Notes: generated from the letters alone by a model not told the origin. 64,000 nt of DNA from Campylobacter blaseri (GCF_013201895.1 NZ_CP053841.1:124001-188000); one strand, 5' to 3'; positions 1-11,842 are shown, counted from the first letter of the stretch. Program-made: numbers and translations.

Positions 1-720
1 ATATGGGATACCAAAGAGAAATTTTACCCAAGATTCAAAGACGAAGAGAGTATTTTTCAAAAAGATCTTATAGATATAACTAAAAAATGGGGCATTAATT
101 ACTTAAATAAAGAAATTTTAGAGATTGGGTGTGGTACTGGTGCATATACTTTTTTATTAGCTAGAATAGCTAAAAGCGTAGATGCATTAGATTTTTCAAA
201 ACAAATGTTAGCGGTTTTAAAAAAAGATGCCCTAAAGCTCGGCTTAAGTGATAAAATAACTTGCATAAATGATGACTTTTTATCTTTTAAAAGTAAAAAA
301 ATTTACGATATAGCTTTTGGAGCCATGACACCAGCTCTTGCAAACAATGACTCTTTTTTAAAATTTAATAAAATAGCTAAAAGTAAAATTTGGTTAGGCT
401 GGGCAGGAAAGAGAAGTTCAAAAATCATGGATAAAGTTTTTCAAGCACATAATCACAAACTTCGTATTAATAATACTTCTAATTTATTAAAACAGTGGCT
501 TGGAGATAATAATATTAAACATAAAAGCATGCCACTTGAAACAACATGGGAAAGTAGGCTTAGTTTTGAAGATATGGTGGATGATCAAGCTTGGCATCTT
601 AAAATGCATAAAATAAGTCCAAATAGAGAGATCATAAAGAGGGCTTTAGAAGAGTTTATAGATAAAGATAATAAAATATTAAATAAAACAGATGTAAAAT
701 TGGAGGTTGTGGTATGGTAA
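1..720 (+). CDS. class I SAM-dependent methyltransferase (5' end outside window)
   Basis: The reading frame is open from the first base of the window, so the gene begins upstream; an ATG at 205 lies inside the domain and is not the true start. Motif I (EILEIGCGTGAYT, around residues 37-49 of the visible part) is the SAM-binding glycine loop, followed by an acidic residue at the end of strand 2 (ALDFS), which marks a Rossmann-fold class I methyltransferase. The substrate cannot be read from the sequence. The stop codon overlaps the ATG of the substrate-binding-protein gene, so the enzyme is translationally coupled to a metal-chelate ABC transporter. A role in modifying the imported chelate or a metallophore is possible but only inferred. 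Confidence 0.8.
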   Translation: MWDTKEKFYPRFKDEESIFQKDLIDITKKWGINYLNKEILEIGCGTGAYTFLLARIAKSVDALDFSKQMLAVLKKDALKLGLSDKITCINDDFLSFKSKKIYDIAFGAMTPALANNDSFLKFNKIAKSKIWLGWAGKRSSKIMDKVFQAHNHKLRINNTSNLLKQWLGDNNIKHKSMPLETTWESRLSFEDMVDDQAWHLKMHKISPNREIIKRALEEFIDKDNKILNKTDVKLEVVVW

Positions 721-1682
721 GAGTTGCATTGTTTGTTTTAATGCTTCATAGCTTTGTTTTTGGGGTTGTTGATGCTTTTAATAGAGATATAGTGGTTGAA
801 AATCCTCAAAATCTTGTTTTTGTTGGCTCTGGTGCACTTAGATTTGGGGTCTATTTAGGGCTTGAAGATAGGATAGTTGGCATTGAAAATAGAGAAAAAA
901 GAGATGATATGCATGCTCCTTATAATATTGTAATAAAAAATAAAAAATTAGATAAAAAACCAACAATAGGCGAGGGAGGAAGTGGAAAACTACCATCAAT
1001 GGAGGCTTTGATTGAGGCTAATCCTGATTTAATTATAGCCTCAGCTATGAGCAAAGATCAAGTTAAACTTATAGAAACAAAAACTAAATTACCCGTTTTT
1101 GTTATAAGTTACAGTTCTAGTGATGATTTAAGTGAAAATAATTTAAAAACTATGAAACAATCTCTCATGGCATTAGGAGAGATAACTAATTCAAAAGATA
1201 GAGCAGTAGAACTTATAAAATATATGGAAGAGCAAGAAAAAGAGCTAAGAAGCCTGCCTATAAATAAAAAATCAGTATATATTGGTGGAGTAAACTATAA
1301 AGGCTCATGGGGAATTGGAAGCACTGAGGGAGACTATTTGCCATTTTCTATTTTGGGAATTGAAAATTCTTTAGTTGATAGATCCAATAAACACGTTTTT
1401 ATTGATATCGAAAGAATTTTAAGTGTAAATCCAGATGTTATATTTATAGACGAAGGTGGTAGAAAAAATGTTGAACTTGAAATGGAAAACAAGAAAGATT
1501 TTTTTAATAGCCTAAAAGCCTTTAATGACAATAAAGTATTTTGGCTTTTACCTTTTAATTTTTATAATACCAACTTAGATAATACATTCATTAATGCATG
1601 GAGTGTGGCTAAAGCTTTAGGTGCAAATGTTGATTTAGAAGGAAAGAAAGACGAGATTTACAGGCAGTTTTTAGGAATATAG
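714..1682 (+). CDS. metal-chelate (iron/siderophore-type) ABC transporter, periplasmic binding protein
   Basis: This 322-residue protein has an N-terminal hydrophobic signal segment (about residues 1-18) and a type III periplasmic-binding fold. Typical signs are GEGGSGKLPSMEALI followed by NPDLIIAS, the segment that faces the ligand in FhuD/BtuF/FecB-like proteins, and a later VNPDVIFIDEGG. It delivers a chelated metal, corrinoid or haem-like ligand to the permease that follows 3 bases downstream. I see no lipobox, so it is probably soluble in the periplasm. It overlaps the methyltransferase by 7 bases. Which metal or chelate it binds is not decidable; iron, nickel and cobalamin transporters all use this family. 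Confidence 0.85.
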   Translation: MVRVALFVLMLHSFVFGVVDAFNRDIVVENPQNLVFVGSGALRFGVYLGLEDRIVGIENREKRDDMHAPYNIVIKNKKLDKKPTIGEGGSGKLPSMEALIEANPDLIIASAMSKDQVKLIETKTKLPVFVISYSSSDDLSENNLKTMKQSLMALGEITNSKDRAVELIKYMEEQEKELRSLPINKKSVYIGGVNYKGSWGIGSTEGDYLPFSILGIENSLVDRSNKHVFIDIERILSVNPDVIFIDEGGRKNVELEMENKKDFFNSLKAFNDNKVFWLLPFNFYNTNLDNTFINAWSVAKALGANVDLEGKKDEIYRQFLGI

Positions 1683-1685
1683 TAG

Positions 1686-2717
1686 ATGCAATATAAAGAG
1701 TTCCAACAAAAAAGATATAAAAAAATTTTTCTTTGGACCATACTTTCTATATTTTTATTAACCTTAAGTGCTATTTTTGCAATAAGTAGCGGAAATGGAA
1801 AGTTAGATTTTAGTATAATTCCACATCTTTTTTTGGATTCACAAAAAAGTATGATACTTTATTCTATTAGACTTCCTAGAACAATTGCAGCTATTTTAGG
1901 TGGTGCTCTTTTAGGAATTTCAGGCTGTGCTATGCAAGGAGTATTAAGAAACCCGCTAGCTTCACCATACACTATAGGGATAGCTCAAGCTTCCGCATTT
2001 GGTGCTAGCTTTGCTATTATAGCTCTTGGTGTATTGGAGCAAAACAGCGGTATTTTACAAAGTGTAGGCATAGTCGGTTGTGCTTTTATATCAAGTATGG
2101 TTTGTATGATTTTGATTTTATATATGGGAACTAAGTTATCTACGATGGACTCATCATCTTTAGTATTAGCTGGTGTTGCTTTGGGGGCTCTTTTTAGCTC
2201 TACTACGATGATGCTTCAATTTTTTGCTAGTGATTTAAATGCTGCTGCTGCAATTTTTTGGACATTTGGTGATTTAGGAAAAGCTACTTGGAATAATTTA
2301 ACTATTTTATCCATCTGTTTTTTTCTATCAATTTTGTTTTTATGGAAAAATCATTGGAAAATGGATGCTCTTAGTTTTGGTGATGAGGGAGCTAAAGCAA
2401 GGGGAGTTGATGTTAAAGCATTAAGAATAACTATACTAATTTTTGCAACATTATCATCAGCCGTTGTTGTTGCTTATTTTGGAATTATAGGCTTTGTTGG
2501 TCTTGTAGCACCACATATAACAAGGTTAGTTATAGGAACTTCTTATGGGCTTCTTATACCCTTTTCAGCTATATTTGGATCAATTCTTTTAATAACAGCT
2601 GATGTCATCTCAAAATTTATATTACCGCCAATTATTATGCCAATTGGAATAGTTACATCTTTTATGGGTGTACCACTATTTTTATACCTACTTATAAGGA
2701 AAAAAAGTGATACTTGA
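1686..2717 (+). CDS. FecCD-family ABC transporter permease
   Basis: The 343-residue protein is a polytopic inner-membrane permease of the FecCD/BtuC family. The diagnostic N-terminal block is present: RLPRTIAAILGGALLGISG, then MQGVLRNPLASP and a following GI. A GIIGFVGLVAPHITR block near residue 270 is the cytoplasmic loop that contacts the ATPase. About nine to ten membrane segments can be counted, the family norm. A single permease implies a homodimer. It is third in the methyltransferase-binding protein-permease-ATPase operon and overlaps the ATPase gene by 11 bases. Confidence 0.92.
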   Translation: MQYKEFQQKRYKKIFLWTILSIFLLTLSAIFAISSGNGKLDFSIIPHLFLDSQKSMILYSIRLPRTIAAILGGALLGISGCAMQGVLRNPLASPYTIGIAQASAFGASFAIIALGVLEQNSGILQSVGIVGCAFISSMVCMILILYMGTKLSTMDSSSLVLAGVALGALFSSTTMMLQFFASDLNAAAAIFWTFGDLGKATWNNLTILSICFFLSILFLWKNHWKMDALSFGDEGAKARGVDVKALRITILIFATLSSAVVVAYFGIIGFVGLVAPHITRLVIGTSYGLLIPFSAIFGSILLITADVISKFILPPIIMPIGIVTSFMGVPLFLYLLIRKKSDT

Positions 2718-3480
2718 GTGTTTGGATTTATATGTAAAAATTGACAAAAGAGAGCTTTTAAATAAAATAAATTTAAAATTTAAAAGTGGTAATTTTTATG
2801 CCATAGTTGGTCCAAACGGTGCAGGGAAAAGCACCATGCTAAAATCAATCATCAATTTAATAGATGATATAAAGGGTGAAATAAAATTAGATGAAAAAAG
2901 TCTACTTGAATTAAATAGAGTAGAAATAGCAAAAAAAGTATCTTATATGTCTCAGTTTTTTAATGCTTCAAATTTAAGCGTTCAAGGAGTTTTAGCGCTT
3001 GGAAGAAGAGCGCTTAGCAATGGGAGTTTATCTAAGGGTGATCATTTAAAAATAGAAGAGATATCAAATTTATTAAATTTAAATGAATGGCTTGACATAC
3101 CAGTGTCAAATTTAAGTGGAGGCGAGAGGCAAAAGGTTTTAATAGCATCTTGTTTACTTCAAGAGCCAAAAATTTTATTGCTTGATGAACCAATATCTCA
3201 CTTAGATCCAAAAAATCAACATGAAATGTTGGAGCTAGTAAAGAAAATCACAAAAGAAAAAGATATGATCACTCTAGTTGTTTTACATGATATTCATCAT
3301 GCTTTACACTATGCAGACAGTTTAGTTATGCTAAAAAAAGGTAAAATTTTAGGAGTTAAATTAAGGCAAGATATAAAAAGTGATGATCTAAAAGAGCTTT
3401 TTGATATGGATTTAACTCTTTATGAGATAAATAATCATAAATTTGTATATTTTGGACACGAGCACTATAAGAAACTTTAA
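2707..3480 (+). CDS. FecE-type ABC transporter ATP-binding protein
   Basis: This 257-residue ATPase powers the preceding permease. Walker A is GPNGAGKST (residues 35-43), the ABC signature is LSGGE (136-140), Walker B is ILLLDEP (156-162), and the switch histidine is H194 in VLHDIHHAL. It starts with GTG inside the end of the permease gene, an 11-base overlap that points to translational coupling. It is the last gene of the operon; a strong hairpin follows directly. Length and motifs fit the FecE/BtuD/FhuC group. Confidence 0.93.
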   Translation: MILECLDLYVKIDKRELLNKINLKFKSGNFYAIVGPNGAGKSTMLKSIINLIDDIKGEIKLDEKSLLELNRVEIAKKVSYMSQFFNASNLSVQGVLALGRRALSNGSLSKGDHLKIEEISNLLNLNEWLDIPVSNLSGGERQKVLIASCLLQEPKILLLDEPISHLDPKNQHEMLELVKKITKEKDMITLVVLHDIHHALHYADSLVMLKKGKILGVKLRQDIKSDDLKELFDMDLTLYEINNHKFVYFGHEHYKKL

Positions 3481-3481
3481 G

Positions 3482-3510
3482 AAATTTAACCCAAAAAATG
3501 GGTTAAATTT
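3482..3510. terminator. hairpin terminator between the ABC operon and nifU (convergent)
   Basis: A perfect 12-bp inverted repeat (3482-3493 against 3499-3510, loop of five A) follows the ATPase stop and runs into TTTTATATA on the + strand. It reaches the last base of the nifU stop codon on the other strand, so it probably serves both convergent transcripts. Confidence 0.75.
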
Positions 3511-4502
3511 TATATAGGCATAATTCTTATGTTTGGAGATAGATTTTCTTTTAATACAGCTTCAATTGCGTATAAAGTTCCACTAGCTCCACTAGCACAG
3601 CCTGAGCATGCACCAAGATATCTTATATAAATGTCTGTAATTCCTTTTTCATCTTTTTTGATATCAATTATCTCTAAATCACCGCCATCCATTGCTAGCA
3701 TAGGACGAATTTCACTATCCATTATCTTTTCAACTGCTTTAAATTGGCCAATGGTATTAAGCTCTTCAAAGCTCATATCTATACCGCTATCGCTTGTTTT
3801 TGCATTTGCAATAGCTTCAAGTTTTTCTTTTTCCATTTCAGCTCTTGTTTCAGCCAAGATATCAACTAAATAATATTCTCTTTTTTCATGTCCACCAGGT
3901 TTTATACAGCTTTTACAAAACGCACCTGCTTTTGTGTATTGAGTTATCTCTTCAACAGATTTTAAATCATTGATTTTTATAACCTCTTTAATTGTTCCAA
4001 GACTAACTCTTGCACATTCACAAACAATTATCTCATTTTCAAAATCTTCAGGGTTAACTCCTTTGTAGCTAGCAGCAGCTGCTTTTATAACATCGTAAGC
4101 CATAACAGAACAGTGCATTTTTTGTGGCGGAACAGCTGGAGTGTCTGGATTATCACGCATCGCTTTTTCAACATCAATATTTGTAATTTTTACAGCTTCT
4201 GTTACTGTTTTACCTATACAAAGCCCAGCCATTGTGTCACTACTTGCAATAGCAGTCCCACAACCAAAACTTTTAAATTTAGCATCTTTTATGATTTCTG
4301 TTTTTTCATCTACTAACCAGTAGAGCCTTACAGCATCGCCACAGCTTTCAGCACCAAAATCAGCTACAACTAATTTTAATCCTTTTTCTTCTGCTTCTTC
4401 TTCTGTGATTTCACCCATATGTAAAGGGTTATTCATTCTATCTTGAACTTTTTGAGAATATTCATCCCAAATTGAACCACCTATTAGTGTATTTTTTGCC
4501 AT
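3510..4502 (-). CDS. nifU: Fe-S cluster assembly scaffold NifU
   Basis: A full three-domain NifU of 330 residues. The N-terminal IscU-like scaffold has cysteines at 54, 81 and 131. The middle domain carries a permanent [2Fe-2S] site with C161, C163, C196 and C199. The C-terminal Nfu domain has a CSGC motif (C299, C302). It builds Fe-S clusters from sulfur supplied by NifS, encoded 19 bases upstream in the same operon. Epsilonproteobacteria use this NIF-type pair for general cluster assembly, so nitrogen fixation is not implied and no nif structural genes are seen. Confidence 0.95.
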   Translation of the reverse strand: MAKNTLIGGSIWDEYSQKVQDRMNNPLHMGEITEEEAEEKGLKLVVADFGAESCGDAVRLYWLVDEKTEIIKDAKFKSFGCGTAIASSDTMAGLCIGKTVTEAVKITNIDVEKAMRDNPDTPAVPPQKMHCSVMAYDVIKAAAASYKGVNPEDFENEIIVCECARVSLGTIKEVIKINDLKSVEEITQYTKAGAFCKSCIKPGGHEKREYYLVDILAETRAEMEKEKLEAIANAKTSDSGIDMSFEELNTIGQFKAVEKIMDSEIRPMLAMDGGDLEIIDIKKDEKGITDIYIRYLGACSGCASGASGTLYAIEAVLKENLSPNIRIMPI

Positions 4503-4521
4503 TTATTATCCTTTTTATTAA

Positions 4522-5745
<1,224 letters not shown>

Positions 5746-5830
5746 TTAATTAGGACAATTTTTATCTTTATTAAAAATGATACATCAATTTAGTTAAATT
5801 TTAGCTTTAACAAATAAATTAGATTGAATA

Positions 5831-6409
5831 TTAAAACCTTGAATATTTTGGAGAATTTATTAAAGAGAAAAATTCCTCTCTGGTTCTATGATCAGATATA
5901 AAGCCGCCTCTTAATGCTGAAGTTGTGGTTTTTGAGTTGATTTTTTCTACACCTCTCATCTCCATACACATATGCCTTGCTTCTAAAACTACACCAACGC
6001 CTTGTGGCTTGATTACATCTTGAATCGCTTGGGCTATTTGTTCTGTCATTTGCTCTTGAATTTGAAGTCTTCTTGCAAATATATTTACCATTCTTGGAAT
6101 TTTACTAAGCCCAACAACTTTTCCATTAGGAATATATGCAACATGAGCTCTTCCTATAATAGGTAAAAGGTGATGTTCGCAAAGGCTGTAAAATTCTATA
6201 TCTTTAATAAGCACCATTTCATTATTTGTGCTATCAAAAAGTGCATCATTTAAAACAGTTTTAGGATCTTCTTTATAGCCACTTGTAAGAAATTCAAAAG
6301 CTTTAAAAACTCTTGTAGGTGTTTTTTTTAAGCCATCTCTATCTATATTTTCTCCGACTATTTTAAGCATTGTTTTAACTGCATTTTCAAAATTTTCTTG
6401 ATTTGACAT
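5831..6409 (-). CDS. folE: GTP cyclohydrolase I
   Basis: A 192-residue enzyme that converts GTP to 7,8-dihydroneopterin triphosphate, the first step of folate synthesis and, through QueD and QueE further along the window, of queuosine. Zinc ligands are visible as C77 and H80 (SLCEHHLLP) and C148 ([11 protein letters not shown]). Length is normal for the type IA family. It is divergently arranged with tig across a 132-bp AT-rich gap. A -10-like TATTATAAA lies on the minus strand at 6434-6442. Confidence 0.95.
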   Translation of the reverse strand: MSNQENFENAVKTMLKIVGENIDRDGLKKTPTRVFKAFEFLTSGYKEDPKTVLNDALFDSTNNEMVLIKDIEFYSLCEHHLLPIIGRAHVAYIPNGKVVGLSKIPRMVNIFARRLQIQEQMTEQIAQAIQDVIKPQGVGVVLEARHMCMEMRGVEKINSKTTTSALRGGFISDHRTREEFFSLINSPKYSRF

Positions 6410-6500
6410 AACTACCTCATTTTTTCTAGTAATTTTATAATAAGTTCTCTTTTAAGAGGATAAATTTTAAAATTTATATTAAAAATAAGGTAAATTTTGG

Positions 6501-6506
6501 TATATT
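6501..6506 (+). promoter_or_regulatory. tig: -10 box for the tig-clpP-def run
   Basis: TATATT preceded by TGG (extended -10 form) 35 bases before the tig start, in an AT-rich region without a recognisable -35 box, as is usual in Campylobacter. Assigned by eye. Confidence 0.45.
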
Positions 6507-6541
6507 AATAAATTAATACTTTAAAATAAAAAAGGAAAATA

Positions 6542-7852
6542 ATGAAAGTTACTTCAAAACTATTAAATTCAGCAAATGCTTTAGTAGAAGCACAACTTGA
6601 TGCAGATAGCATAAGTAAAAAGACAAAAGAAATGGCACAAAAAGCTGCAAAAAATGTCAAAATGGACGGATTTAGACAAGGAAAAGTTCCTGTAAATATT
6701 GTTATGCAAAGATATGGTAAAGAACTAGAAGAAGATGCAAAACAAGATCTTTTTAAAGAGGTTATCAACGAAGCATTAAAAGAGCTAGATAAAAAAACAG
6801 AAGATATGTTGGGCGAGCCAGCTTTTTCTAAGTTTGATGAAAAAGATGGAAATATAGATGTAGAAATGGAGATATCTTTTAAACCAGAATTATCTGTAGA
6901 AGGTTATGAAGATGTAATTCCTGAGTATTCAACACCAAGAGTTACTAAAAAAGAGGTTGAAGAAAAGGTAAAAGAACTATTGACAATGATAGCTCCACTT
7001 GAAAAAGCAGAAAAAGAAGCTTTAGAAAAAGGCGATTTTGCTAAATTTGACTTTGAAGGCTTTTTAGATGGTGAGCCATTTGAGGGCGGAAAAGCTGAAA
7101 ATTATGTTTTAGAAATTGGCTCAAACCAATTTATACCAGGTTTTGAAGATGAGATGGTTGGAATAAAAGTTGGCGAAGAAAAAGATGTAAAAGTAACATT
7201 TCCAAAAGAGTATCAAGCTGAGCATTTAGCAGGAAAAGATGTAGTTTTTAAAGTAAAACTTCATGAAATTCAAACTAAAAAAGTAAAAGATGCTATTGAA
7301 GAAGAAGATTTAAAAAAACTTATGCCTAATGAAGAAGATGTAAGTCAAGAAAAACTTGAAGAGAGAATCAAAACTCAAATTAGAGAAGATAAATTTCAAA
7401 AACTTTTATATGAAGAGTTAAAACCAAAATTTGTAGATGCTATAGTTGAAAAAGTAACTTTTGATCTTCCAAAAACAATTGTTGAACAAGAGATAGACCT
7501 TCAGTTTAGAAATGCATGGAATACATTTTCGCAAGATGATATGAAGAAATTTAGAGAAGATAAAGATGCTTTAACTAAAAAAAGAGATGAGTTTAGAGAA
7601 GAGGCTGAAAAAAGTGTAAAACTTACTTTTATAGTTGATGCTCTTGCAAAAGCTAGAAATGTAGATGTTAGTGATCAGGAGGTTCTTCAAGCTATTTATT
7701 TTGAAGCTTATAGATCGGGCATTGATCCAAAAGAACATTTAGAGGCTTATAAAAATCAAGGAGTTTTGCCAGCTGTTAAAATGGCTTTGATTGAGGAAAA
7801 ATTATTCAATGATCTATTTGATAAAAGTAAAAAAGAAGAAAAAGGCGAATAA
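6542..7852 (+). CDS. tig: trigger factor (ribosome-associated chaperone, peptidyl-prolyl isomerase)
   Basis: A 436-residue trigger factor. The N-terminal ribosome-binding domain has the tail signature GFRQGKVP (residues about 43-50), the middle FKBP-type isomerase domain spans about 150-245 ([19 protein letters not shown] and FIPGFED), and a charged helical C-terminal chaperone domain follows. It binds nascent chains at the ribosome exit. A good Shine-Dalgarno (AAAAAAGGAAA) precedes the ATG. clpP follows directly, so folding, proteolysis and deformylation genes are grouped. Confidence 0.95.
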   Translation: MKVTSKLLNSANALVEAQLDADSISKKTKEMAQKAAKNVKMDGFRQGKVPVNIVMQRYGKELEEDAKQDLFKEVINEALKELDKKTEDMLGEPAFSKFDEKDGNIDVEMEISFKPELSVEGYEDVIPEYSTPRVTKKEVEEKVKELLTMIAPLEKAEKEALEKGDFAKFDFEGFLDGEPFEGGKAENYVLEIGSNQFIPGFEDEMVGIKVGEEKDVKVTFPKEYQAEHLAGKDVVFKVKLHEIQTKKVKDAIEEEDLKKLMPNEEDVSQEKLEERIKTQIREDKFQKLLYEELKPKFVDAIVEKVTFDLPKTIVEQEIDLQFRNAWNTFSQDDMKKFREDKDALTKKRDEFREEAEKSVKLTFIVDALAKARNVDVSDQEVLQAIYFEAYRSGIDPKEHLEAYKNQGVLPAVKMALIEEKLFNDLFDKSKKEEKGE

Positions 7853-8443
7853 ATGAGTTTTTATATACCTTATGTAGTTGAACAAACTAGCAGAGGTGAG
7901 AGAAGTTATGATATATATTCTAGGCTTTTAAAAGATAGGATTATAATGCTAAGTGGCGAGATAAATGACGCTGTTGCAAGTGCGATAGTTGCACAACTTT
8001 TATTTTTAGAAGCAGAAGATCCTGAAAAAGATATTTATCTTTATATAAATAGCCCTGGTGGAGTTGTTACAAGTGGATTTAGCATATATGATACTATGAA
8101 CTATATAAAACCTGATATTTGCACTATTTGCATAGGTCAAGCAGCCTCAATGGGTGCATTTTTACTTAGTTGTGGAGAAAAAAGTAAAAGATATGCTTTG
8201 CCAAACTCAAGAATTATGATACACCAACCACTAGGTGGAGCACAAGGTCAAGCAACTGACATTGAAATTCAAACAAAAGAGATACTTAGAATAAAAGAGT
8301 CTTTAAATAAAATTTTGGCTAAAAACACAGGTCAAAAACTAGATAAGATTAAAAAAGATACAGAAAGAGACTTTTTTATGAGTGCTGATGAGGCTATGAG
8401 GTATGGTATGATTGATAAAGTTTTGGATAAAAGTTTTAAATAA
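7853..8443 (+). CDS. clpP: ATP-dependent Clp protease proteolytic subunit
   Basis: A 196-residue serine peptidase with the complete catalytic triad S99 (GQAASMGA), H124 (MIHQPLGGA) and D173. It forms the tetradecameric chamber that works with ClpA or ClpX ATPases, which are not in this window. It starts one base after the tig stop and its stop codon overlaps the def start, so tig-clpP-def are probably co-translated. Length is standard. Confidence 0.97.
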   Translation: MSFYIPYVVEQTSRGERSYDIYSRLLKDRIIMLSGEINDAVASAIVAQLLFLEAEDPEKDIYLYINSPGGVVTSGFSIYDTMNYIKPDICTICIGQAASMGAFLLSCGEKSKRYALPNSRIMIHQPLGGAQGQATDIEIQTKEILRIKESLNKILAKNTGQKLDKIKKDTERDFFMSADEAMRYGMIDKVLDKSFK

Positions 8444-8955
8444 TGATATTAGAAGTTTTAACATACCCAAATAAGATATTATTTGAAAAATCAGAAGAAG
8501 TTACTAAATTTGATGAAAATTTACATAAATTTCTAGATGATATGTATGAAACTATGATAGCAAAAAAAGGCATTGGATTAGCTGCTATTCAAGTTGGTAA
8601 GCCAATTCGTGCCTTAATTATAAACTTAGTTAACGAAGAGAATATCCAAGATAAAGCAGATTTGATTGAGATTATAAATCCTGTTATAACATATAAAGAT
8701 GGAGAGATAACCTTTCAAGAGGGTTGTTTGTCTGTTCCTGATTTTTATGAAGAGGTAACAAGGCCAAACAATATAGTATTAAAATATCAAGATAGATTTG
8801 GTAATCATAAAGAACTAGAAGCAGATGAACTTTTAGCTGTTTGCATACAACATGAGATAGATCATTTAAATGGACATCTTTTTATAGAAAAAATAGGATA
8901 TACAAAAAGAAAAAAATTTGATAAAGAGTTGAAGAAAAAATTGAAGAAAAAATGA
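8443..8955 (+). CDS. def: peptide deformylase
   Basis: A 170-residue metalloenzyme that removes the N-formyl group from new proteins. The three family motifs are present: [10 protein letters not shown] (43-52), EGCLSVP with metal ligand C95, and QHEIDHLNG with H137, E138 and H141. The lysine-rich C-terminal tail is normal for the group. The gene overlaps clpP by one base and the next gene by four. Confidence 0.96.
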   Translation: MILEVLTYPNKILFEKSEEVTKFDENLHKFLDDMYETMIAKKGIGLAAIQVGKPIRALIINLVNEENIQDKADLIEIINPVITYKDGEITFQEGCLSVPDFYEEVTRPNNIVLKYQDRFGNHKELEADELLAVCIQHEIDHLNGHLFIEKIGYTKRKKFDKELKKKLKKK

Positions 8956-10457
8956 AGTCCTTAAAGTGTGCAATTTTTACAGATGAACTACATATAATAA
9001 ATGTAGAATCAACATTTTTAAGAGGACTTCCATCTTTTAACATTATAGGTCTTGCAAGTACTACTATAAAAGAGAGTGAAAATAGGATAAAATCTTCACT
9101 TCTCTCTTTAAATTTCTCTTTTCCTCCACAAAAGATTGTTATAAATTTATCTCCTTCGGATATGCCTAAAAATGGTAGTTTTTTTGATTTGCCAATAGCT
9201 CTTTTGATAGCTTTACAAAAAGATAATTTCGACAGTAATTTTTTTGCTTTTGGTGAACTTGGGCTAAATGGTAAGGTTAAAAGCACAAGCTCACTTTTTT
9301 CAACTTTGCTTTTTTTAAGCGAGAAAGTAAAAATCGCAAAAGTTTTAGTTCCAAAAGATATAGCCCTAAAAGCAGCTACAATACCAAATTTAGATGTTCA
9401 TGCAGTAGATAGTTTGCAAGATGCTATTATGTTTTTTAAAGATGAGGAATTTGCTAAAAATAGTTATGTAGATGAAACTCATCCGCTTTTTAGAGATAGT
9501 ATTACCATAAATGGAAAAAATTATATTCCAAATTTTAATTATGAATTAGATTTTAAGGATGTTAAAGGGCAAACTAGGGCAAAAAGAGCAAGCTTGATTG
9601 CAGCTTGTGGTATGCATAATATTTTGTTTGAAGGAAGTCCTGGTTGTGGAAAAAGTATGTGTGCTAAAAGAATTAGATATATTTTACCACCACAAAGCAC
9701 AAAGGATATTTTATTAACCACGGCTTATGAATCATTAAACTATAAAGATATAGATTTTTCGCCATTAAGACCATTTAGAAGCCCACATCATACAGCAACA
9801 AGAAGTTCAATATTTGGTGGATCAAAGATAGGAGAGGTTGCTTTGGCAAACGGAGGAGAGTTATTTTTTGATGAATTTCCTCATTTTGGTAAGAAAATTT
9901 TAGAAAGTTTAAGAGAGCCTCTTGAAGATAATAAAATACTTATTTCAAGAGTAAACTCAAAGATTGAATACAAAACAAAATTTATTTTTGTAGCTGCACA
10001 AAATCCTTGTCCTTGTGGCAATCTATTTAATAAAAGTGGGAATTGTATATGCTCAGAAATTGAAATAAAAAGATATAAAAATGCTATCTCATCTGCTTTG
10101 CTTGACAGAATTGATCTGTATGTTGCTATGGAGGAGATAAACAAAGATGATAGAAGTGATATTAGTAGTAAAGAGATGTATAAAGAGGTTTTAAAAGTTT
10201 TTAAAATTCAAAAAAATCGTAATCAAAACGATCTAAATGGAAAGCTAAAAGATAGCGAAATAAACAAATTTTGTATTTTAGAAAATAGTGCAAAAGATAC
10301 TTTGGATTTAGCTATCTCAAAATTTGAATTATCCCAGCGTGGCATAAATAAAACTTTAAAAGTTGCAAGAACTGTGGCAGATTTAGAAAATAAAGAGGCG
10401 ATTAATAAATTTCATATTTTAGAAAGTCTTAGTTTTAGAATGAGAAGTGTAATATGA
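8952..10457 (+). CDS. YifB/ComM-family Mg-chelatase-like AAA+ ATPase
   Basis: A 501-residue protein of the YifB/ComM family. The N-terminal Lon-protease-like S5 fold (about 1-170) is followed by an AAA+ domain with Walker A GSPGCGKS (about residues 226-236), Walker B ELFFDEF and a C-terminal helical domain with [19 protein letters not shown]. In other naturally competent bacteria ComM is a helicase that helps branch migration during transformation; that role here is inferred from family. A cysteine-rich insertion ([19 protein letters not shown]) is normal for the family. Confidence 0.9.
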   Translation: MKSLKCAIFTDELHIINVESTFLRGLPSFNIIGLASTTIKESENRIKSSLLSLNFSFPPQKIVINLSPSDMPKNGSFFDLPIALLIALQKDNFDSNFFAFGELGLNGKVKSTSSLFSTLLFLSEKVKIAKVLVPKDIALKAATIPNLDVHAVDSLQDAIMFFKDEEFAKNSYVDETHPLFRDSITINGKNYIPNFNYELDFKDVKGQTRAKRASLIAACGMHNILFEGSPGCGKSMCAKRIRYILPPQSTKDILLTTAYESLNYKDIDFSPLRPFRSPHHTATRSSIFGGSKIGEVALANGGELFFDEFPHFGKKILESLREPLEDNKILISRVNSKIEYKTKFIFVAAQNPCPCGNLFNKSGNCICSEIEIKRYKNAISSALLDRIDLYVAMEEINKDDRSDISSKEMYKEVLKVFKIQKNRNQNDLNGKLKDSEINKFCILENSAKDTLDLAISKFELSQRGINKTLKVARTVADLENKEAINKFHILESLSFRMRSVI

Positions 10458-11842
10458 AAAAGATATTTTTAAGCACGAATGAACTTGATAGAAAATGTAT
10501 TGAACATTTTGGATTGAGTAAAGAAATTTTGATGGAAAATGCAGCAAGTGGCATTGAAAAAGAGATTAGAAAAAATCTAACAAGAAATAGTAAAATTTTA
10601 GCTGTTTGTGGAGGTGGAAACAATGGAGCCGACGGTATTTGTACGCTTAGAAAATTAGCAAAAGATTATGAATGTTATTTACTGTTAGTTAGTGATAAAT
10701 TAAACGAAATGACTAAATTTCAACTTAGCATTGCTAAGAGCTGCGGAATTAAGATTGTTGATAGAATTGATGAGATTGATGAATATGATTGCTATATAGA
10801 TGCTATATTTGGGAGTGGCTTAAATAGAGATTTAGAGCCAAGAATCTACGAAGTTATCAATACAATTAATGCCAAAAAAGGTTTAAAGATTGCTGTTGAT
10901 ATCCCAAGTGGTATAAATAAATTTGGACAAATTAATAATATTGCTTTTAAGGCTGATGTTGCTATTACAATGGGAGCTTTAAAATTGGCTCTATTTTTAG
11001 ATGAAGCAAAAGATTTTGTTGGTAAAATTAAAGTAGTAAATTTAGGAGTTAGCAGAGCAAATTTTGAGACACAAACTAACTACTTCTTGCTAACAAAAAA
11101 TGATTTAAAACTACCTTTTAGGGAGAAAAAAAATAGTAATAAATCAGACTATGGACACCTATATATAGTTTGTGGAGAGATGAAGGGTGCAGCTGAAATT
11201 TGTGCAATGAGTGCAGTTAGTATTGGAGCTGGGTTAGTTAGTTTAGTTAGTAATGAAAATATAGAAAATCTAAGCCCTATAATCATGCAAAAAAGCTCTT
11301 TTGCAAATGCAAAAACTATAGTTTGTGGTTGTGGTTTAGGAAATCATCATTTAAATTTAAAAGAGTTAATAGATAAAAATGTAGTAATTGATGCTGATCT
11401 TTTTTATAAAGATGAAATTTTGGATTTGATAACAAAAAATGAAAATTTAGTTTTAACACCACACCCAAAAGAGTTTGTTAGTTTGCTTAAAATTTGCGGT
11501 ATTGTAGATGTTAGTGTTACAAAACTTCAAAAAAATAGATTTGAGTATGCAAAACTTTATAGTAAAAACTATGACAATGTTTTAGTTTTAAAAGGGGCAA
11601 ATACCATAATTGCTTATAAAGAAAAACTATATATCATGCCTTGTGGAGATAGCAGGCTATCAAAAGCTGGAAGTGGGGACGCTTTGGCTGGTATTATTGG
11701 TGGACTTTTAGCTCAAAACTACACACCTTTAAATGCCGCTATAAATGGAGTGTTGGCTCATGCTTTAAGCATTAAAAAATGTAGGTATAATTCGTATGCG
11801 ATTACGCCATTTGATATAATTGAGGGGATAAAATGTTTATAA
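10454..11842 (+). CDS. nnr: bifunctional NAD(P)H-hydrate epimerase / ADP-dependent hydrate dehydratase
   Basis: A 462-residue fusion that repairs hydrated NAD(P)H. The N-terminal YjeF_N epimerase domain (about 1-205) carries GGGNNGADG and VDIPSGIN. The C-terminal ribokinase-like dehydratase domain (about 215-460) carries LTPHPKEF and AGSGDALAG with the catalytic aspartate. It overlaps the ComM-like gene by 4 bases and purN by 10. The N-terminal part is somewhat diverged, but both signature sets are present. Confidence 0.9.
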   Translation: MKKIFLSTNELDRKCIEHFGLSKEILMENAASGIEKEIRKNLTRNSKILAVCGGGNNGADGICTLRKLAKDYECYLLLVSDKLNEMTKFQLSIAKSCGIKIVDRIDEIDEYDCYIDAIFGSGLNRDLEPRIYEVINTINAKKGLKIAVDIPSGINKFGQINNIAFKADVAITMGALKLALFLDEAKDFVGKIKVVNLGVSRANFETQTNYFLLTKNDLKLPFREKKNSNKSDYGHLYIVCGEMKGAAEICAMSAVSIGAGLVSLVSNENIENLSPIIMQKSSFANAKTIVCGCGLGNHHLNLKELIDKNVVIDADLFYKDEILDLITKNENLVLTPHPKEFVSLLKICGIVDVSVTKLQKNRFEYAKLYSKNYDNVLVLKGANTIIAYKEKLYIMPCGDSRLSKAGSGDALAGIIGGLLAQNYTPLNAAINGVLAHALSIKKCRYNSYAITPFDIIEGIKCL

